Positions 28,745 through 39,122 are shown, counted from the stretch's first letter. The stretch is DNA of 64,000 nt from Cyanidium caldarium (GCA_026184775.1 JANCYW010000016.1:1-64000); one strand, 5' to 3'. The notes: generated from the sequence alone by a model not told the origin. Numbers and translations: made by a program.

Positions 28745-29782
28745 CTAGGCGATGGCTTGGATGGCATCCACCTCGGGTGACCACAACGGCATCGGGTCGT
28801 TCGACGTCACTTTGGCCGGATACAATTCTACGCGGTCCTCCCGCGACCCCGCGCCATCCCGCCCGACGTCGTGTATCTGTACAGTGGGCACTGCACTCGC
28901 CCCCTCCACCTCTAGCACTCCCGCGCCCGAGTCCCCATTTACGCCTCCACATCGAACGCGCCAACGCACGTACAACGCCAGCGGAACGGTGCCCGACAAC
29001 ACCGCCGCCAGCCACGACACCACGCAGCCGCGCCAGGCACCCCAGCGCGGATACGTCACACAGGCCAGACCGCAAAACAGCATCGGGGCGGTCATGCCCA
29101 GTATCATCGGTGACACCGCACCCGCCTGCACCGCCTCGCCCTGGGATATCCACATGGCCACCATGGTGGTCAGGAACACCGCCGGCCACACCGCCAGAAT
29201 GCCTGCTAGCGCAGGTGCTGCATGCGCGGCCAGCACCGCCGCACTCACGGCGGCAAACGCCAGCAGGCCGCGCGCCAGCTGCGTGCGCCAATCCACCGGT
29301 CGGGCGCCTTTGGGCGCGGGCGGCATCCGCCAGGTGCCCGCAACGCCCGCCATAAACACCAACGCCGCGCTGATCGCCGCCGCCACATACACGGCGGTGT
29401 GGTATCCGGCGCGGCGCGCCCAGTGCAATATCCACATGGTCGGGGCGGCCAGCGCCGCCCACAGCGCCAACGAACAGCATACCATGCACGCCAGCCGCGC
29501 CCACAGCGACACCAACGGCAAGTGCGGCGGCAGATGTCGCCAGCATAACAGAAAGCCCGCGTTGATCGCCAGGCCGATCGGTGCCGAGGCCACACTCTGC
29601 CGAAACGACAGCGTGCTCTCGCCGGCAAACCATAGGCCCACCGACGCCGGCGTTATGGTGCCCGGCACCGTGCCCAACACCCCGCCCAGTGCCCCGCCCA
29701 GTCGCTCGATCAACGTGCACACCAACACCGCCACGGCAGCCGCCGTCGCGCCGGACACCAGCGCCGGCCACGGGGAGATCAT
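28745..29782 (-). CDS. Unrecognised multi-pass membrane protein
   Basis: 345 residues with about ten predicted membrane helices (residues about 1-280) and a soluble 65-residue C-terminal tail. The two halves look like a diverged internal duplication. The first has GGVLGTVPGTITPASVGLW with a following FAGES. The second has AGILAVWPAVFLTTMVAMW with a following ISQGEA. Each shows the pattern G-(V/I)-L-x(3)-P-x(7)-V-x(2)-W at an equivalent place. Such an arrangement is usual for secondary transporters or channels. I do not recognise the family, and no substrate can be proposed. Confidence 0.75.
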   Translation of the reverse strand: MISPWPALVSGATAAAVAVLVCTLIERLGGALGGVLGTVPGTITPASVGLWFAGESTLSFRQSVASAPIGLAINAGFLLCWRHLPPHLPLVSLWARLACMVCCSLALWAALAAPTMWILHWARRAGYHTAVYVAAAISAALVFMAGVAGTWRMPPAPKGARPVDWRTQLARGLLAFAAVSAAVLAAHAAPALAGILAVWPAVFLTTMVAMWISQGEAVQAGAVSPMILGMTAPMLFCGLACVTYPRWGAWRGCVVSWLAAVLSGTVPLALYVRWRVRCGGVNGDSGAGVLEVEGASAVPTVQIHDVGRDGAGSREDRVELYPAKVTSNDPMPLWSPEVDAIQAIA

Positions 29783-30054
29783 GGGGAACGGGCGGGGAAT
29801 GGAAAAGATGGGACCACCGACTGAGGCATTCAGTAGCGGAGTGATGAATACGGAATGGGTGATTCTGTGTGCGAACGTGTCGAATGAACCTGTCCCTCTA
29901 CGTGTCTCGAGTTACGGACGTCGCATCATCACCCAACCGCCACCAGCCGGGAGGCGACGCAACACACGCTTTCGCCGAGGCGTGCGCGCACGCAACTCTC
30001 CACGGCGGATCCGTCGTCGGTGTTTTGTCCCCCCCACCCCCACCCCCGAGGCGC

Positions 30055-30336
30055 ATGGCGTTCCCCCGCAAGACCGTGAAGGGTCGAGCACGACTGCTGA
30101 CACCTCAGCAACCTTCCCGGCACGCTCCGGCATTCCAGCTGCCGCCGGACTATATCACCGTGTCGCTGGCAGGTGCGGTGCTGGTGGGCGTCGGGCTGCT
30201 GATGCGCAGTCTGGGCGATGTGATCGGTGCGGAGGCACAGTTGCCGTCGGCGGGGAGCGCCAAGGCGCAGCGGATATTCGGCCGCAACAAGCGCTTTCTA
30301 CAGCGCCAAAACAACAAGTCCGGCAGGAGGGGATGA
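30055..30336 (+). CDS. Small single-pass membrane protein, hypothetical
   Basis: 93 residues. A basic N-terminal stretch (MAFPRKTVKGRARLL) is followed by one hydrophobic helix (about 36-56, VSLAGAVLVGVGLLMRSLG) and a basic C-terminal tail ending in KSGRRG. Size and shape suit a small subunit of a mitochondrial inner-membrane complex, but no family is recognised. The stop is 30 bp from the convergent thioredoxin-like gene; the start region faces the multi-pass protein gene across about 270 bp. Confidence 0.6.
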   Translation: MAFPRKTVKGRARLLTPQQPSRHAPAFQLPPDYITVSLAGAVLVGVGLLMRSLGDVIGAEAQLPSAGSAKAQRIFGRNKRFLQRQNNKSGRRG

Positions 30337-30366
30337 GTGCGGACGGACGGACGGACGGACGGGCGT

Positions 30367-30969
30367 TTACTTGTGGTCACCCCTCGGTCGCAGTCGTTCG
30401 GCGGCCGGTCGGGCGTACTGCTCGAACAGCTCGCGCAGCTGCGCGAGGCGCTGCGGACCGAGTGTGACTTCCTCCACGCAACCGCTCTCGGGAGTGTACA
30501 CTTGAAAGAGCGGCAGGGTGGTGATGCCCAGCGACCGGAAGAGCGGTTTCTGATCCTCGAAGGTGGCGTGATAGCAGGCGACATGGCCACTGTCATGGTA
30601 TTCGGCCGCCAAGCGGGCATAATGCGGGTACACTTGGGCACAGGAACGACACCAGCGCGCTTTGAAGAGCACGATGCACGCTTGATCGGCGGCCGCGTGC
30701 GCGGTCAGCACCCGGCGCATATCGTCGACACCGCCCAGAGCGCGCAAATGGGAATCTTCCGGAGGCGGAGCTGGCACGTCGTTCATGCGCCATCGGGCGG
30801 CCGCTGGAGTGGCTCGCGGCCGCCAACGCGGCTTGTCGTGACGACTGCAGCGCCCTCGAGACGGCGAGGCGCCCCGGGAGGAAAAGCGGAGCGACGCAAC
30901 GGTCGTAAAGCCCAGGTCGTCGTCCATCACAACGCCTCCACTGCCGGTGTCCCTAAAACTCCACTGCAT
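30367..30969 (-). CDS. Atypical thioredoxin-like protein (ACHT-like), probably plastid
   Basis: 200 residues from the ATG at 30969. The C-terminal 125 residues form one thioredoxin domain with active site WCRSC in IVLFKARWCRSCAQVYPHYA and the cis-Pro in LGITTLPLFQVY. These features match the atypical Cys-His-rich thioredoxins of chloroplasts more than classical WCGPC forms. The first 60 residues are Ser/Arg-rich (SLRFSSRGASPSRGRCS), suiting a transit peptide. Another ATG at 30927 is in frame and equally possible; an ATG right before the domain would give a cytosolic form of about 140 residues. Probable role: redox transfer to target enzymes. Confidence 0.78.
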   Translation of the reverse strand: MQWSFRDTGSGGVVMDDDLGFTTVASLRFSSRGASPSRGRCSRHDKPRWRPRATPAAARWRMNDVPAPPPEDSHLRALGGVDDMRRVLTAHAAADQACIVLFKARWCRSCAQVYPHYARLAAEYHDSGHVACYHATFEDQKPLFRSLGITTLPLFQVYTPESGCVEEVTLGPQRLAQLRELFEQYARPAAERLRPRGDHK

Positions 30970-31377
30970 AACGCCGTGAAAAACGCTCCTCGCTCGATCG
31001 CCGTCGCGTCCGCGGTCGAGCACACGCACGAACAGGTACCACCGAGCAGTGCGCGATCCGTCGAGCACCCGAACGGCCCTCGTGCCTGCCTCGTTCGCTG
31101 GCGCAGGTCTCACGGGACGCCTCGTTTCCCTTACCAAATCCCTTACGGGATCCGATGCGACTCGGAAGAGGTTTGGGCGGGAAATCGGACCGCCTCGCAT
31201 TTCTATCTTTGGCCGCCTCGCTGACTCGCCGCTCACCCCTGAACGCGGGCGTCGACAAGTCGGTGCGTAGCGCGGGCAGCGGGCGTTTGTGGCGTTGGTG
31301 TGTGGTGGAGGTGTTGGCGGTGCGCGTTTGGGGGACGCCGCTACGGATCGGCACGGGCGGCGCATCATCTGGCGACC
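30970..31377. promoter_or_regulatory. Divergent intergenic region, thioredoxin-like / RBR
   Basis: 408 bp between the thioredoxin-like ATG (minus) and the RBR ATG (plus). The minus-strand frame stays open through it, but I see no conserved sequence. It should hold both promoters. A possible E2F-type site (TTTCCCTTACC and GGCGGGAA, about 31128 and 31178) is present; GGCGGGAA is close to the TTTSGCGC-type consensus but this is weak. Confidence 0.35.
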
Positions 31378-33915
31378 ATGGAGGTGCGGGCGGCCTCGGT
31401 GGCGAGCTCGACGACCAGCTCGTTTCGCGGGGTCGAATCGGCGGTATGGCGTTTGGCGCAGCGAGCGCAGCTGCCGGAGTCGATGGCGCGGGCGGCAGTG
31501 GCGTGCATCGCCAAGGTGAAGTATCCCGACGACGAGGAGTACTGGGCGGCGTGTGCGCTGGTCGCGGTGTGTGACTGCGACCAGCAGGTGGGGCAGGTGC
31601 TGACGGCGCTGCTGGCGCCACCAGAGAGGCGAGCGGAAGCGTCGCCAGATGTCTGCGGCAGTGCCAACGCTCGTGTCACCGACTTTTTCGAGCGTGTCAA
31701 GTTGTTGTCACCGCGGGCGCGGCAGCTGGAGCAGTACGTGACGGTGATGGCCAACGTGTTCCGCAAGTTTGACGAGATGGTCAGCGCCACTGCCGACGAG
31801 GCGGAGCGCGCCTGGGTGTACTTTCTGACGGCCGCAGCGCTGTTGTCGACGCGTGCCGGGCCGCTCGGTGAACTGCCCGACGTGGTGAGCGCGTATCACC
31901 TGATGGTGGCGGTGGCGCGGCAAATGCGACTGCCGGTGTCGTCGGCGGTGGACACGGTGGAGGGGGAAGTGCAGCGGTACGTGCAGCGCCTACAGACGCT
32001 GCCATTGGATGTCGGTGATTGGGCGTCCCTGCAGCGTGCGTATGCGCAGGCGGTGGTGGGTCGTTTCGGTTTCGACGGGCGTATTTTCCTCGGCGCCAAG
32101 GAGCTCAGCGACGCGCTGTCCACGTCGCCGACAGCGAGCGCGGCGGCGAGTGAGCGGACGGACGGTGGTGTGCTGGCGCGAGACTTGGCGCTGCGGCGGC
32201 GGCAGCGCGTGCAGCACTCGCCGCTGCCGCTGCAGCGCAAGCGAGCGCGCCTGACTGCACCGCTGCCGCCGCCGTATGCTGCGGCAACACCGACACCACC
32301 GCGGCTGCCGACATCGGAACCCACCGAATCCCGTAATGCTCTGGCGTGCTCGTCGTCGCCGTCGCCGCCCGCGGACGACCGCGGCGCCCTGGATGAATTG
32401 GCCGCCGCCGCCGCCGCCCTGCAGAATCTATCACAGAGCACGGAATCGAGAACAGCGCCGCGTACCCCGCCCGAAGCCTTGCGAGCGCGCTCGACGCCCA
32501 CTCGGCCGCCGCCGTCGCCGCGGCGTACGCCCATTCGTGGCGGTATCGCCTCGGTGCGCTGGGTGCGCGCCATGGTGGAGTTGTCGCGGGCCACGCGCGA
32601 CACGCTGCACAGCACCTATGCCCCGCACGGCGCCGACGCGGAACGCTTCGTGGATAGCGCCCGCCGCCTGTTGCATCTGTCGTTCGACCCGCGTTTCAAC
32701 GAGGAGACCGCCTCGCAACGCATCGAGGAGGCGCTGGCGGTCTACTTTCACGCGCTCGAGTCGGTGCTGCGCGCCGAGTCGCAGCGCCTGAATCGCTCGG
32801 TGGAGTTTGCGCCCAAGCTGCTGGCCATCGATGCCTTTCACAAATCGCTGCTGCTGTGCGCGGTGGAGACGGTGTGCGCGTCGTACGGCATCCGCGACGA
32901 GCTGCATTTCGACCGGCTGCTGGTGGAGTTTGACTTGTCGGCATTCGAGTTTCTCAAGGTGATCACGTCGTTTGTGAACACGGTGGAGAATCTGCCGCCG
33001 CAGGCCAAGCGTCGCCTGACCGCCTGTCAGGAGTGTGTGTTGTCGGTGCTGGGGTGGCATTCGACGTCGCCGCTGGTGACCGCGTTGCGCAGCGGCCGCG
33101 GCGAGTCGGAGTCGGTGCCGGCTGCCGCCGTAGACCTCTTCTTCAGCAAGCTGTTGACGCAGGTGAGTTATCGCCTGCTGTGCATCTGTTATCGGCTCGG
33201 ATTGCACGATGAGTCGTTCGAGTCGCGGGCGTGGGCGGTGTTCAAACACGCCCTGGCCGAGCAGTGGGAGCTTTTCGTGGGGCGGCACGTGGACACCATT
33301 GTGATGTGCTCGGTGTATGGCGCCGGCAAGGTGCTGCCGGAAGTGCTGCTCAAGTTTAGCGATGTGATCGCCGCCTACAAGGCGGTGGTGGCCGGTTCGG
33401 AGTGCGTGCGGCCGTGCGACTCGCTGCAGGCGGTGTTTCGGGACGTGCCGCTAGATGATGGGGAGCGCGGCGATGTGATCGCTTTCTACAACATGATCTT
33501 CATCCCGCACATGAAACGGTTTCTGTTGGGCGATACCGCGCCGACGACTACCAGTGACGCGGGCACGGTGGGCGGGCGCAGCGCCAGTCAGACGCCACAG
33601 CACCTGTCGCCAGTGTCGTCTCCGGGGCCGGGCTCGCGCCTGCGCGACAAGATCGTGTCGTCGCCGCTGCGGGTCCCGCGGGTGGCGGTGACCCCTGCAG
33701 CCGCGATGCCAAACGCGACTGTCAGTGCGGCTGCGGGCGCCAGCCCGATGACCCCGTGGGAGCCGTCGCCGCCGCCCGCCCTGCCGCCCAGCGGAGGAGT
33801 GCAGAGTGGTCAGGCGGCCACAACCGATGCACGGGCGACGCTGACGCCGGCCACACGCCAGTTGTACTCGTTCGGGTCGTCGCCGCTGGGGCGGCGGCGT
33901 CTGACGTTTTCGTAA
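31378..33915 (+). CDS. RBR: Retinoblastoma-related protein (RBR)
   Basis: 845 residues, the usual size for plant and algal pocket proteins. It represses E2F-driven G1/S genes until phosphorylated by cyclin-dependent kinase. The N-terminal cyclin-like domain is at about 20-240. A low-complexity linker with many SP/TP sites (about 250-390) precedes pocket A (about 390-570, starting IRGGIASVRWVRAMVELSRATRDT in two parts). Pocket B (about 575-720) includes FFSKLLTQVSYRLLCICYRL, DTIVMCSVYGAGKV and FYNMIFIPHMKRFLL, the last typical of RB proteins. The C-terminal tail has further SP/TP motifs (SPVSSPGPG, TPWEPSPPP) that are probable CDK sites. ATG at 31378. Confidence 0.92.
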   Translation: MEVRAASVASSTTSSFRGVESAVWRLAQRAQLPESMARAAVACIAKVKYPDDEEYWAACALVAVCDCDQQVGQVLTALLAPPERRAEASPDVCGSANARVTDFFERVKLLSPRARQLEQYVTVMANVFRKFDEMVSATADEAERAWVYFLTAAALLSTRAGPLGELPDVVSAYHLMVAVARQMRLPVSSAVDTVEGEVQRYVQRLQTLPLDVGDWASLQRAYAQAVVGRFGFDGRIFLGAKELSDALSTSPTASAAASERTDGGVLARDLALRRRQRVQHSPLPLQRKRARLTAPLPPPYAAATPTPPRLPTSEPTESRNALACSSSPSPPADDRGALDELAAAAAALQNLSQSTESRTAPRTPPEALRARSTPTRPPPSPRRTPIRGGIASVRWVRAMVELSRATRDTLHSTYAPHGADAERFVDSARRLLHLSFDPRFNEETASQRIEEALAVYFHALESVLRAESQRLNRSVEFAPKLLAIDAFHKSLLLCAVETVCASYGIRDELHFDRLLVEFDLSAFEFLKVITSFVNTVENLPPQAKRRLTACQECVLSVLGWHSTSPLVTALRSGRGESESVPAAAVDLFFSKLLTQVSYRLLCICYRLGLHDESFESRAWAVFKHALAEQWELFVGRHVDTIVMCSVYGAGKVLPEVLLKFSDVIAAYKAVVAGSECVRPCDSLQAVFRDVPLDDGERGDVIAFYNMIFIPHMKRFLLGDTAPTTTSDAGTVGGRSASQTPQHLSPVSSPGPGSRLRDKIVSSPLRVPRVAVTPAAAMPNATVSAAAGASPMTPWEPSPPPALPPSGGVQSGQAATTDARATLTPATRQLYSFGSSPLGRRRLTFS

Positions 33916-34396
33916 AGAGGAGGGCATGAGAGAGAAAGAGAGAGAGAGCGCGCGCGCATGAATACCGATGTCATAGAACGCATCGGCGTTCTTTTCGCAC
34001 GGACGCATTCGATCTTCTGCGTGCCGGTCTCTACGTCACACACACCGCACCCTATTCTGTCACGCGAGCAGCCTCCCATCAGACACGCGAATTCGCCGAT
34101 CGATTCCCTGCCCGCCCGCCTCGTCACGGGTGTCCGCGCGCGCGCAGATTCTCTTTCGCGCCCGCACACAGGTGTCGGTTCCGCTGCACGCCGCCCGCCG
34201 GCAGGGACAGTCGCGCCCGCCGCGTTGGTGCTCTTCCGAGCGAGCGCGCCGAGGGACAGCGAGCGCGGGCACGGTCGGGTGCGTAGTGCAGCAGCGGATC
34301 ACTGGAACGAGTTGGTGGCGAGGCGAGAGCGGAGAGGTCCAGGTGTTTGGCGCGGCACTTTTGCGCGGTCTTGCGCCCACGTCCACTCCCCTCTGC
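33916..34396. other. Intergenic, RBR 3' flank and ATP-grasp gene 5' flank
   Basis: 481 bp. A (GA)n tract and a (GC)n tract lie at 33925-33957. The plus frame of the next gene is open from 34130 but without an ATG before 34397. Nothing else is recognisable. Confidence 0.45.
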
Positions 34397-36520
34397 ATGG
34401 TGGACGGCGTGGCCGACGCGGCTTCTGCGCTCCCCTCCACCGCCACCGCCACCGCGGCTCAACCGGCGATGCAGCGCCCGCCGCCGTCCTCGAACACGGC
34501 GGTGCTGCGCCCACCAGCACCGAGTACCTCGTCTTCTGCCGGTTCGTCGCCGGCCACCAGCGAAAAAGCGCTGGCGACCTGGAAAGCGTTGACGGCGATG
34601 TCGCCGCTGCCTGACGGCACTGCACCGTCTGCCGCGACGGACGAAGGCGACGAGGCGGAGGCGGTGGCGGAGGCTGCCGCCAAGGCGGCATCGGCGGCCG
34701 CCTCCAAAGTGGCCTTCCGCTTTCGAGCGGTACGGCCGGGCGAGTTCGAACCGCAGCACCACTTTTACCCGCGCTGTCTCAATGCGCAAATCCACCCTTC
34801 GGTGCGCTTCTTCATGGGTCTGTCGCGCGAGCGCCTCATCTCCCGCTACACGCACCTGAACCCGCGTGTGGACCCGGTGGAGCTGCGGCGGATGTTGACG
34901 TACCAGCCGCGTTACCTGCGCTGGGCCGGCTGCGACCTGATGCATGTGGTGGACTCGCGCACACAGAGCAAGTCGATGGTGGTCATTGAGACCAACAGCT
35001 GCCCGAGCGGACAGAAATCGACGCCGCTGTTTGACGACCAGGACGAGTACGGCGGGTATCGGCTGCTGCTCCAGCGTGCGCTGCTGTCGCGACTGCAATC
35101 GGGCGACGAGCCGGTGGTGCCCGGCAAGTTGGCGGTGCTGTTCGATAAGAACCCGATGGAGGCGAGCGGGTATGCGGCGTGTTTGGCGGAACTGACCGAC
35201 GAGGAGGTGCTGCTGGTGCCGATGTTTGACGACGCGGCGGACGCCGAAGAGCCGGTCGCGGAGGCGGTTGCCGGCGCGACGCGACCGCATCGGCGACCGG
35301 TGAGCTTTTTCCGCGACGGCATCCTGTACGTGCGCCGGCCGCGGCCGACTAGCGGAGGCAATGGCGCAGCGGCGATCGACACCTGTAACGGGAACGGACG
35401 GGCCGGCCGCCGGCGCGACTCTATCGACCTCTCCGTCGCCGCCGCCGCCGCCGCCGACGCCGAGTGGGAGGAGGAGGAGGTACCGATCCGGGCGGCGCTG
35501 CGGTACGTGACGCAGCGTCCGTGGAACCGCATCCCCACCAACACCCGCACCATCATCACCAATTCGGTGGTGTCGTGCCTGGCCGGCGGCCGCAACAAAC
35601 TGGTGGCCGCCAAAGCGTACGACAACGCCAACGTGGAGCTGATGGCTTGCGGGCTGGAGATTCGCACCCCGCACACCATCCGCGACGTGCCGCTGCACCT
35701 CCTGTCCAAGTGGGTGGAGCGGCTGGGCGGTTTTGCGGCCATCAAAGTGCCCTACTCCAACGCCGGCCAGGGCGTGTACACCATCACGTCGGCCGAGGAG
35801 TTTCGCCACTTTTACGAGGCGGAATCGCAGCGCCCGAACCGCTACGACAAGTACATTGTACAGTCGCTGATATCCAACCACGAGTGGTCTTCGCACGCGG
35901 CCGGCCTGTCGCACCACCACGCGTTCGCCGAACCGCACGGCCGGCTGTATCACGTGGGCACCATGCCGGACAAGCGCGGCCACATCTACGTGAACGATTT
36001 GCGCATGATGGTGAGCGGCGGCACGGACGGTTTCGTGCCGGTGGGGTTGTATGCGCGGCGGGCGCGCGCCCCGCTCAGCAAAGAGCCCGGAAACAACAGC
36101 TGGGAACAGCTGGGCACCAACTTGTCGGTGAAGCTGGGCGAGGGCCTCTTCTCGTCCGAGTCGGAGCGGCTGATGCTGATGGACAGGAAGGATTTCAACG
36201 TGCTGGGACTGTCGCTGGACGACCTGATCGATGCGTTTGTGGAGACGTGTCTGGCGGTGCGCGCGATCGATATGATGGCGCGGTGGCTGTGCTCGGACGG
36301 CAGCCACGTCGGCGCCGGCGACGGGGTGCACGGCGCGGGCCGTTTCAGCCTGTCGCTGTTTCGGTCGGTGTGCGGTGACGATTCGCTGATTCGGGAGATT
36401 GTGCGCGGCAGCGAACACCAACACCAAACATCGGGAGAGACGGCAGCGTCCGAGGAGGTGGGGCAACAGGCGATGCCGGGACCGCCCCCCGTCGACCTGA
36501 GTAGCAAGTCGTCGATTTAG
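34397..36520 (+). CDS. ATP-grasp-like protein of unknown function
   Basis: 707 residues. The first 115 are Ala/Ser/Pro-rich. The rest is well structured and highly conserved in character. Central words are IETNSCPSGQKSTPLFDDQDEYGGYR (in two parts, about 198-225), an AGGRNKLVAAKAYD segment and a Gly-rich lysine strand FAAIKVPYSNAGQGVYTIT. There follow YDKYIVQSLIS, YHVGTMPDKRGHIYVNDLRMMV and NSWEQLGTNLSVK. The Lys-strand, Gly-rich loop and later acidic/basic strands suit an ATP-grasp ligase fold such as the PGM1-like peptide ligases. I recall similar uncharacterised proteins in other protists. The acceptor and product are unknown. A long minus-strand frame covering the same region is a shadow. 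Confidence 0.72.
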   Translation: MVDGVADAASALPSTATATAAQPAMQRPPPSSNTAVLRPPAPSTSSSAGSSPATSEKALATWKALTAMSPLPDGTAPSAATDEGDEAEAVAEAAAKAASAAASKVAFRFRAVRPGEFEPQHHFYPRCLNAQIHPSVRFFMGLSRERLISRYTHLNPRVDPVELRRMLTYQPRYLRWAGCDLMHVVDSRTQSKSMVVIETNSCPSGQKSTPLFDDQDEYGGYRLLLQRALLSRLQSGDEPVVPGKLAVLFDKNPMEASGYAACLAELTDEEVLLVPMFDDAADAEEPVAEAVAGATRPHRRPVSFFRDGILYVRRPRPTSGGNGAAAIDTCNGNGRAGRRRDSIDLSVAAAAAADAEWEEEEVPIRAALRYVTQRPWNRIPTNTRTIITNSVVSCLAGGRNKLVAAKAYDNANVELMACGLEIRTPHTIRDVPLHLLSKWVERLGGFAAIKVPYSNAGQGVYTITSAEEFRHFYEAESQRPNRYDKYIVQSLISNHEWSSHAAGLSHHHAFAEPHGRLYHVGTMPDKRGHIYVNDLRMMVSGGTDGFVPVGLYARRARAPLSKEPGNNSWEQLGTNLSVKLGEGLFSSESERLMLMDRKDFNVLGLSLDDLIDAFVETCLAVRAIDMMARWLCSDGSHVGAGDGVHGAGRFSLSLFRSVCGDDSLIREIVRGSEHQHQTSGETAASEEVGQQAMPGPPPVDLSSKSSI

Positions 36521-36605
36521 CATTCTCATCTTCGTCATCATCTGCGACGGTCTCTCACGTTCCACGCCCGGTCCCGGTACGATTCTTCACACATACACAT
36601 ACCTT

Positions 36606-38117
36606 TCATCCCATGGCGGCGGCGGCGGCCGCGGCGGCCGACGAGGTATCCGTCGCCGAGCGCGAGGCCGCCCTCCCGACCGATGCGCGCAGCGACTCTT
36701 GCGCCGCCCGCACGCTCTCCACATATCGACTGGCGAACGCGTCGCGCTGCGTGTCGTAGTCCACAAACACCGTCTTGCCCTCCTGACTGGGCAGGTCAAA
36801 CTGACAATCCAACAGGATGCGCTCCAGGATACCGCGCAGGCCGCGCGCGCCCACCCCTTTGTGGGCGGCTTCGCGCGCCACCGCTCGCAACGCCCGCTCC
36901 GATATGTACATGTCGCAGCCGTTCATGCGGAACATCTCCCGAAACTGGCGCATCAGCGCGTTCTTCGGCTCGGTGAGCACCTGCACCAGCTGCTCCTCGG
37001 TGAGCGCGCGCAGATTCACCACGACGGGCACGCGACCGACAAACTCCGGCACCAGCCCGTACTTGACCAGGTCGACCGACTCGACGTGATCTAGCACCGA
37101 GTCGGTGATGGAGTCGGTGGCCTGCACGTGCGCGCCGAACCCGATCGAGGCCGCCGCCAGGCGGTGGCCCACAATCTTCTCCAGCCCGGAAAATGCCCCG
37201 CCGCAGATGAAGAGGATGTTGCGGGTGTCCACAGCGATAAAGTCGGCGCGCGGGTTCTTGCGGCCGCCCTTCTCGGGCACGTTCACCACCGATCCCTCCA
37301 GCATCTTCAGCAACGCTTGCTGCACGCCCTCGCCGGACACGTCGCGGGTGATGCTGAGGTTTTCGGATTTGCGGGAGATCTTGTCGATCTCGTCGATATA
37401 CACAATGCCGCGTTGGGCGAGCGCCAGGTCGAAGTTGGCCGCCTGCAGCAGCCGGTGCAGGATGGACTCCACATCCTCGCCGACGTAGCCGGCCTGAGTG
37501 AGCGTGGTGGCGTCCACCATCACCAGCGGCACACGGCACTTGCGCGCCAACGACTTGGCCAACAGCGTCTTGCCCGAGCCGGTCGGTCCCAGCAGCAGAA
37601 TATTGCTCTTCTCCAGCTCTACCGCTGCGTCCATCAGCGACGACGAGGCGCCGCTGCTCATGTCGCCGGCGAAAAAGGGCGGCGAGCGCGAACCGCCACC
37701 GTACTGCGGAATAGCGGCACCGGCGTTGCCCACATCCAGAATCGATCCCATGCTGCTGCCGGTGCTGCTGCCGGAACTGTTGCTGTTGCTGTTGCTGTTG
37801 TTGCTGTGGACGTAGAGGGCGGCATCGTGGCGGCTGGAGAACAGACTGTCCAGGCTGTGGCCGGCGTCGCGACCGTCGCCCCATGACGCACCATCCGACA
37901 CCGATGACGAATACGACGAGCGGCTATCGCAGCTTTGACCGTTCGAGGCGGCCTCTTGTCGCCGCAGCCGCTCCGCGTACGCCGACCAGAAAGAGGCCGC
38001 GGAGGAAGCCGACGCGCCCGCCCGCGTGGGCACCGACTTGCGCCCGGCCACATCCGACATCATCATCAGCAGCACTTTGCTGGAAGTGGGCGACGGCTTG
38101 CCGCCCATACCCGGCGA

Positions 38118-38148
<31 letters not shown>

Positions 38149-38657
38149 AGGTCCTCGTCATCGAACGAGCTCATATACCGCACCACGCCATCGCCATCGT
38201 CCTCGGACACCGAGGTGGACACCGTGGAGGCGCGCATGCGGGCCACCAACTCACTGGCCAGCACTCGCTTGTAGTGGTTGTAGGTGGCCACCGCCAGCAC
38301 CCGTTTGGCGCGATCCTGACCCACGCAGAACTCGTTCAAGTGGTCGTAGATGGCGCGCGGCGTGGGCAGCGACGCCACCCGCTGTCGAATGAGTCGCTCG
38401 TACGAGGCCAGTAACAAATCGCGCGGTTCATCGTGATGACCACCGTTGCTGCCACCTCGCGGTGTCGCCACGGCCGCCGCCACCGACATTCCGCGCCAAC
38501 AGGCACCCGCGTCCGCCGAGGCATTCACGACAGTCGCTGCCGCAGTCGCCGCAGTCGCTCCCCATATGCCCCGCAGCCGCACTCCACCGCCCTGCCACCA
38601 CCAACTCCACCCGCCCGCACCACCCGTTCGTGCCCACGCCAGCGCGGCCATAACCAT
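36606..38657 (-). CDS. CLPX: ClpX AAA+ unfoldase, probably mitochondrial
   Basis: 683 residues. ClpX feeds substrates to the ClpP protease. Walker A GPTGSGKT is at about 356-363 and Walker B VYIDEIDK at about 420, with the ClpX signature [14 protein letters not shown] between them. The ASIGFGAHV segment contains the IGF loop that docks on ClpP. Sensor 2 lies in [17 protein letters not shown]. The N-terminal zinc-binding domain of bacterial ClpX is missing. A 190-residue Ser/Asn/Gly insert (about 150-340), including a Ser10 tract, separates the [20 protein letters not shown] segment from Walker A. The hydrophobic, Ala-rich N-terminus with two ATG codons could be a presequence. Confidence 0.95.
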
Positions 38658-39122
38658 TCACACTCCCAGCCACCCGCAGGTACAGAGCGCACCCCCGCCT
38701 CGCCTCCAACGGATTCGGAAAGAACGTCCGCCACCGGGGAGAGCGTGCCCACACACACACACACCGTTCACCCCGACCCAGTCCCCAGCGCCGCACCACA
38801 CACACGCACACACACAAGCAGGCCGCACCCGCGGGCCCAACACACACACACACACACACCTCTTCGCTTTCCCAAGCGGTGCCTCAGCGCTCGCCAGCTG
38901 CGACGTGACCGGTTGGCGCGCGCCTCCGCGCACAGATCGCGGAGATGACGAGGCGGAATCGCGCATCGGTGTTGCAGCGATTGTCACACACGATGGACAC
39001 AGAAAAGTGTCACACACACACACGCGCGCGCGCGCGTTGGACGGATCGTGGGGCGTGCATCGAGGCGGGGCGCGCACGGACCCTGTTCCGGAATATGCGG
39101 GAGTAGAGAGGGGTAGGGGAGT
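38658..39122. promoter_or_regulatory. Divergent intergenic region ClpX / lipase-like gene
   Basis: 465 bp between two starts, with several (CA)n runs (about 38750-38865 and 39010-39025) and (CG)n at 39024-39036. The octamer TGTCACAC occurs at 38982-38989 and 39008-39015; the same word occurs upstream of ATP synthase beta. No TATA box is clear. Confidence 0.4.

Noticed and set aside
34124-36565. 813-codon minus frame opposite the ATP-grasp gene
   Set aside because: It mirrors the codon structure of the plus-strand gene; product is His/Arg/Gln-rich without domains.
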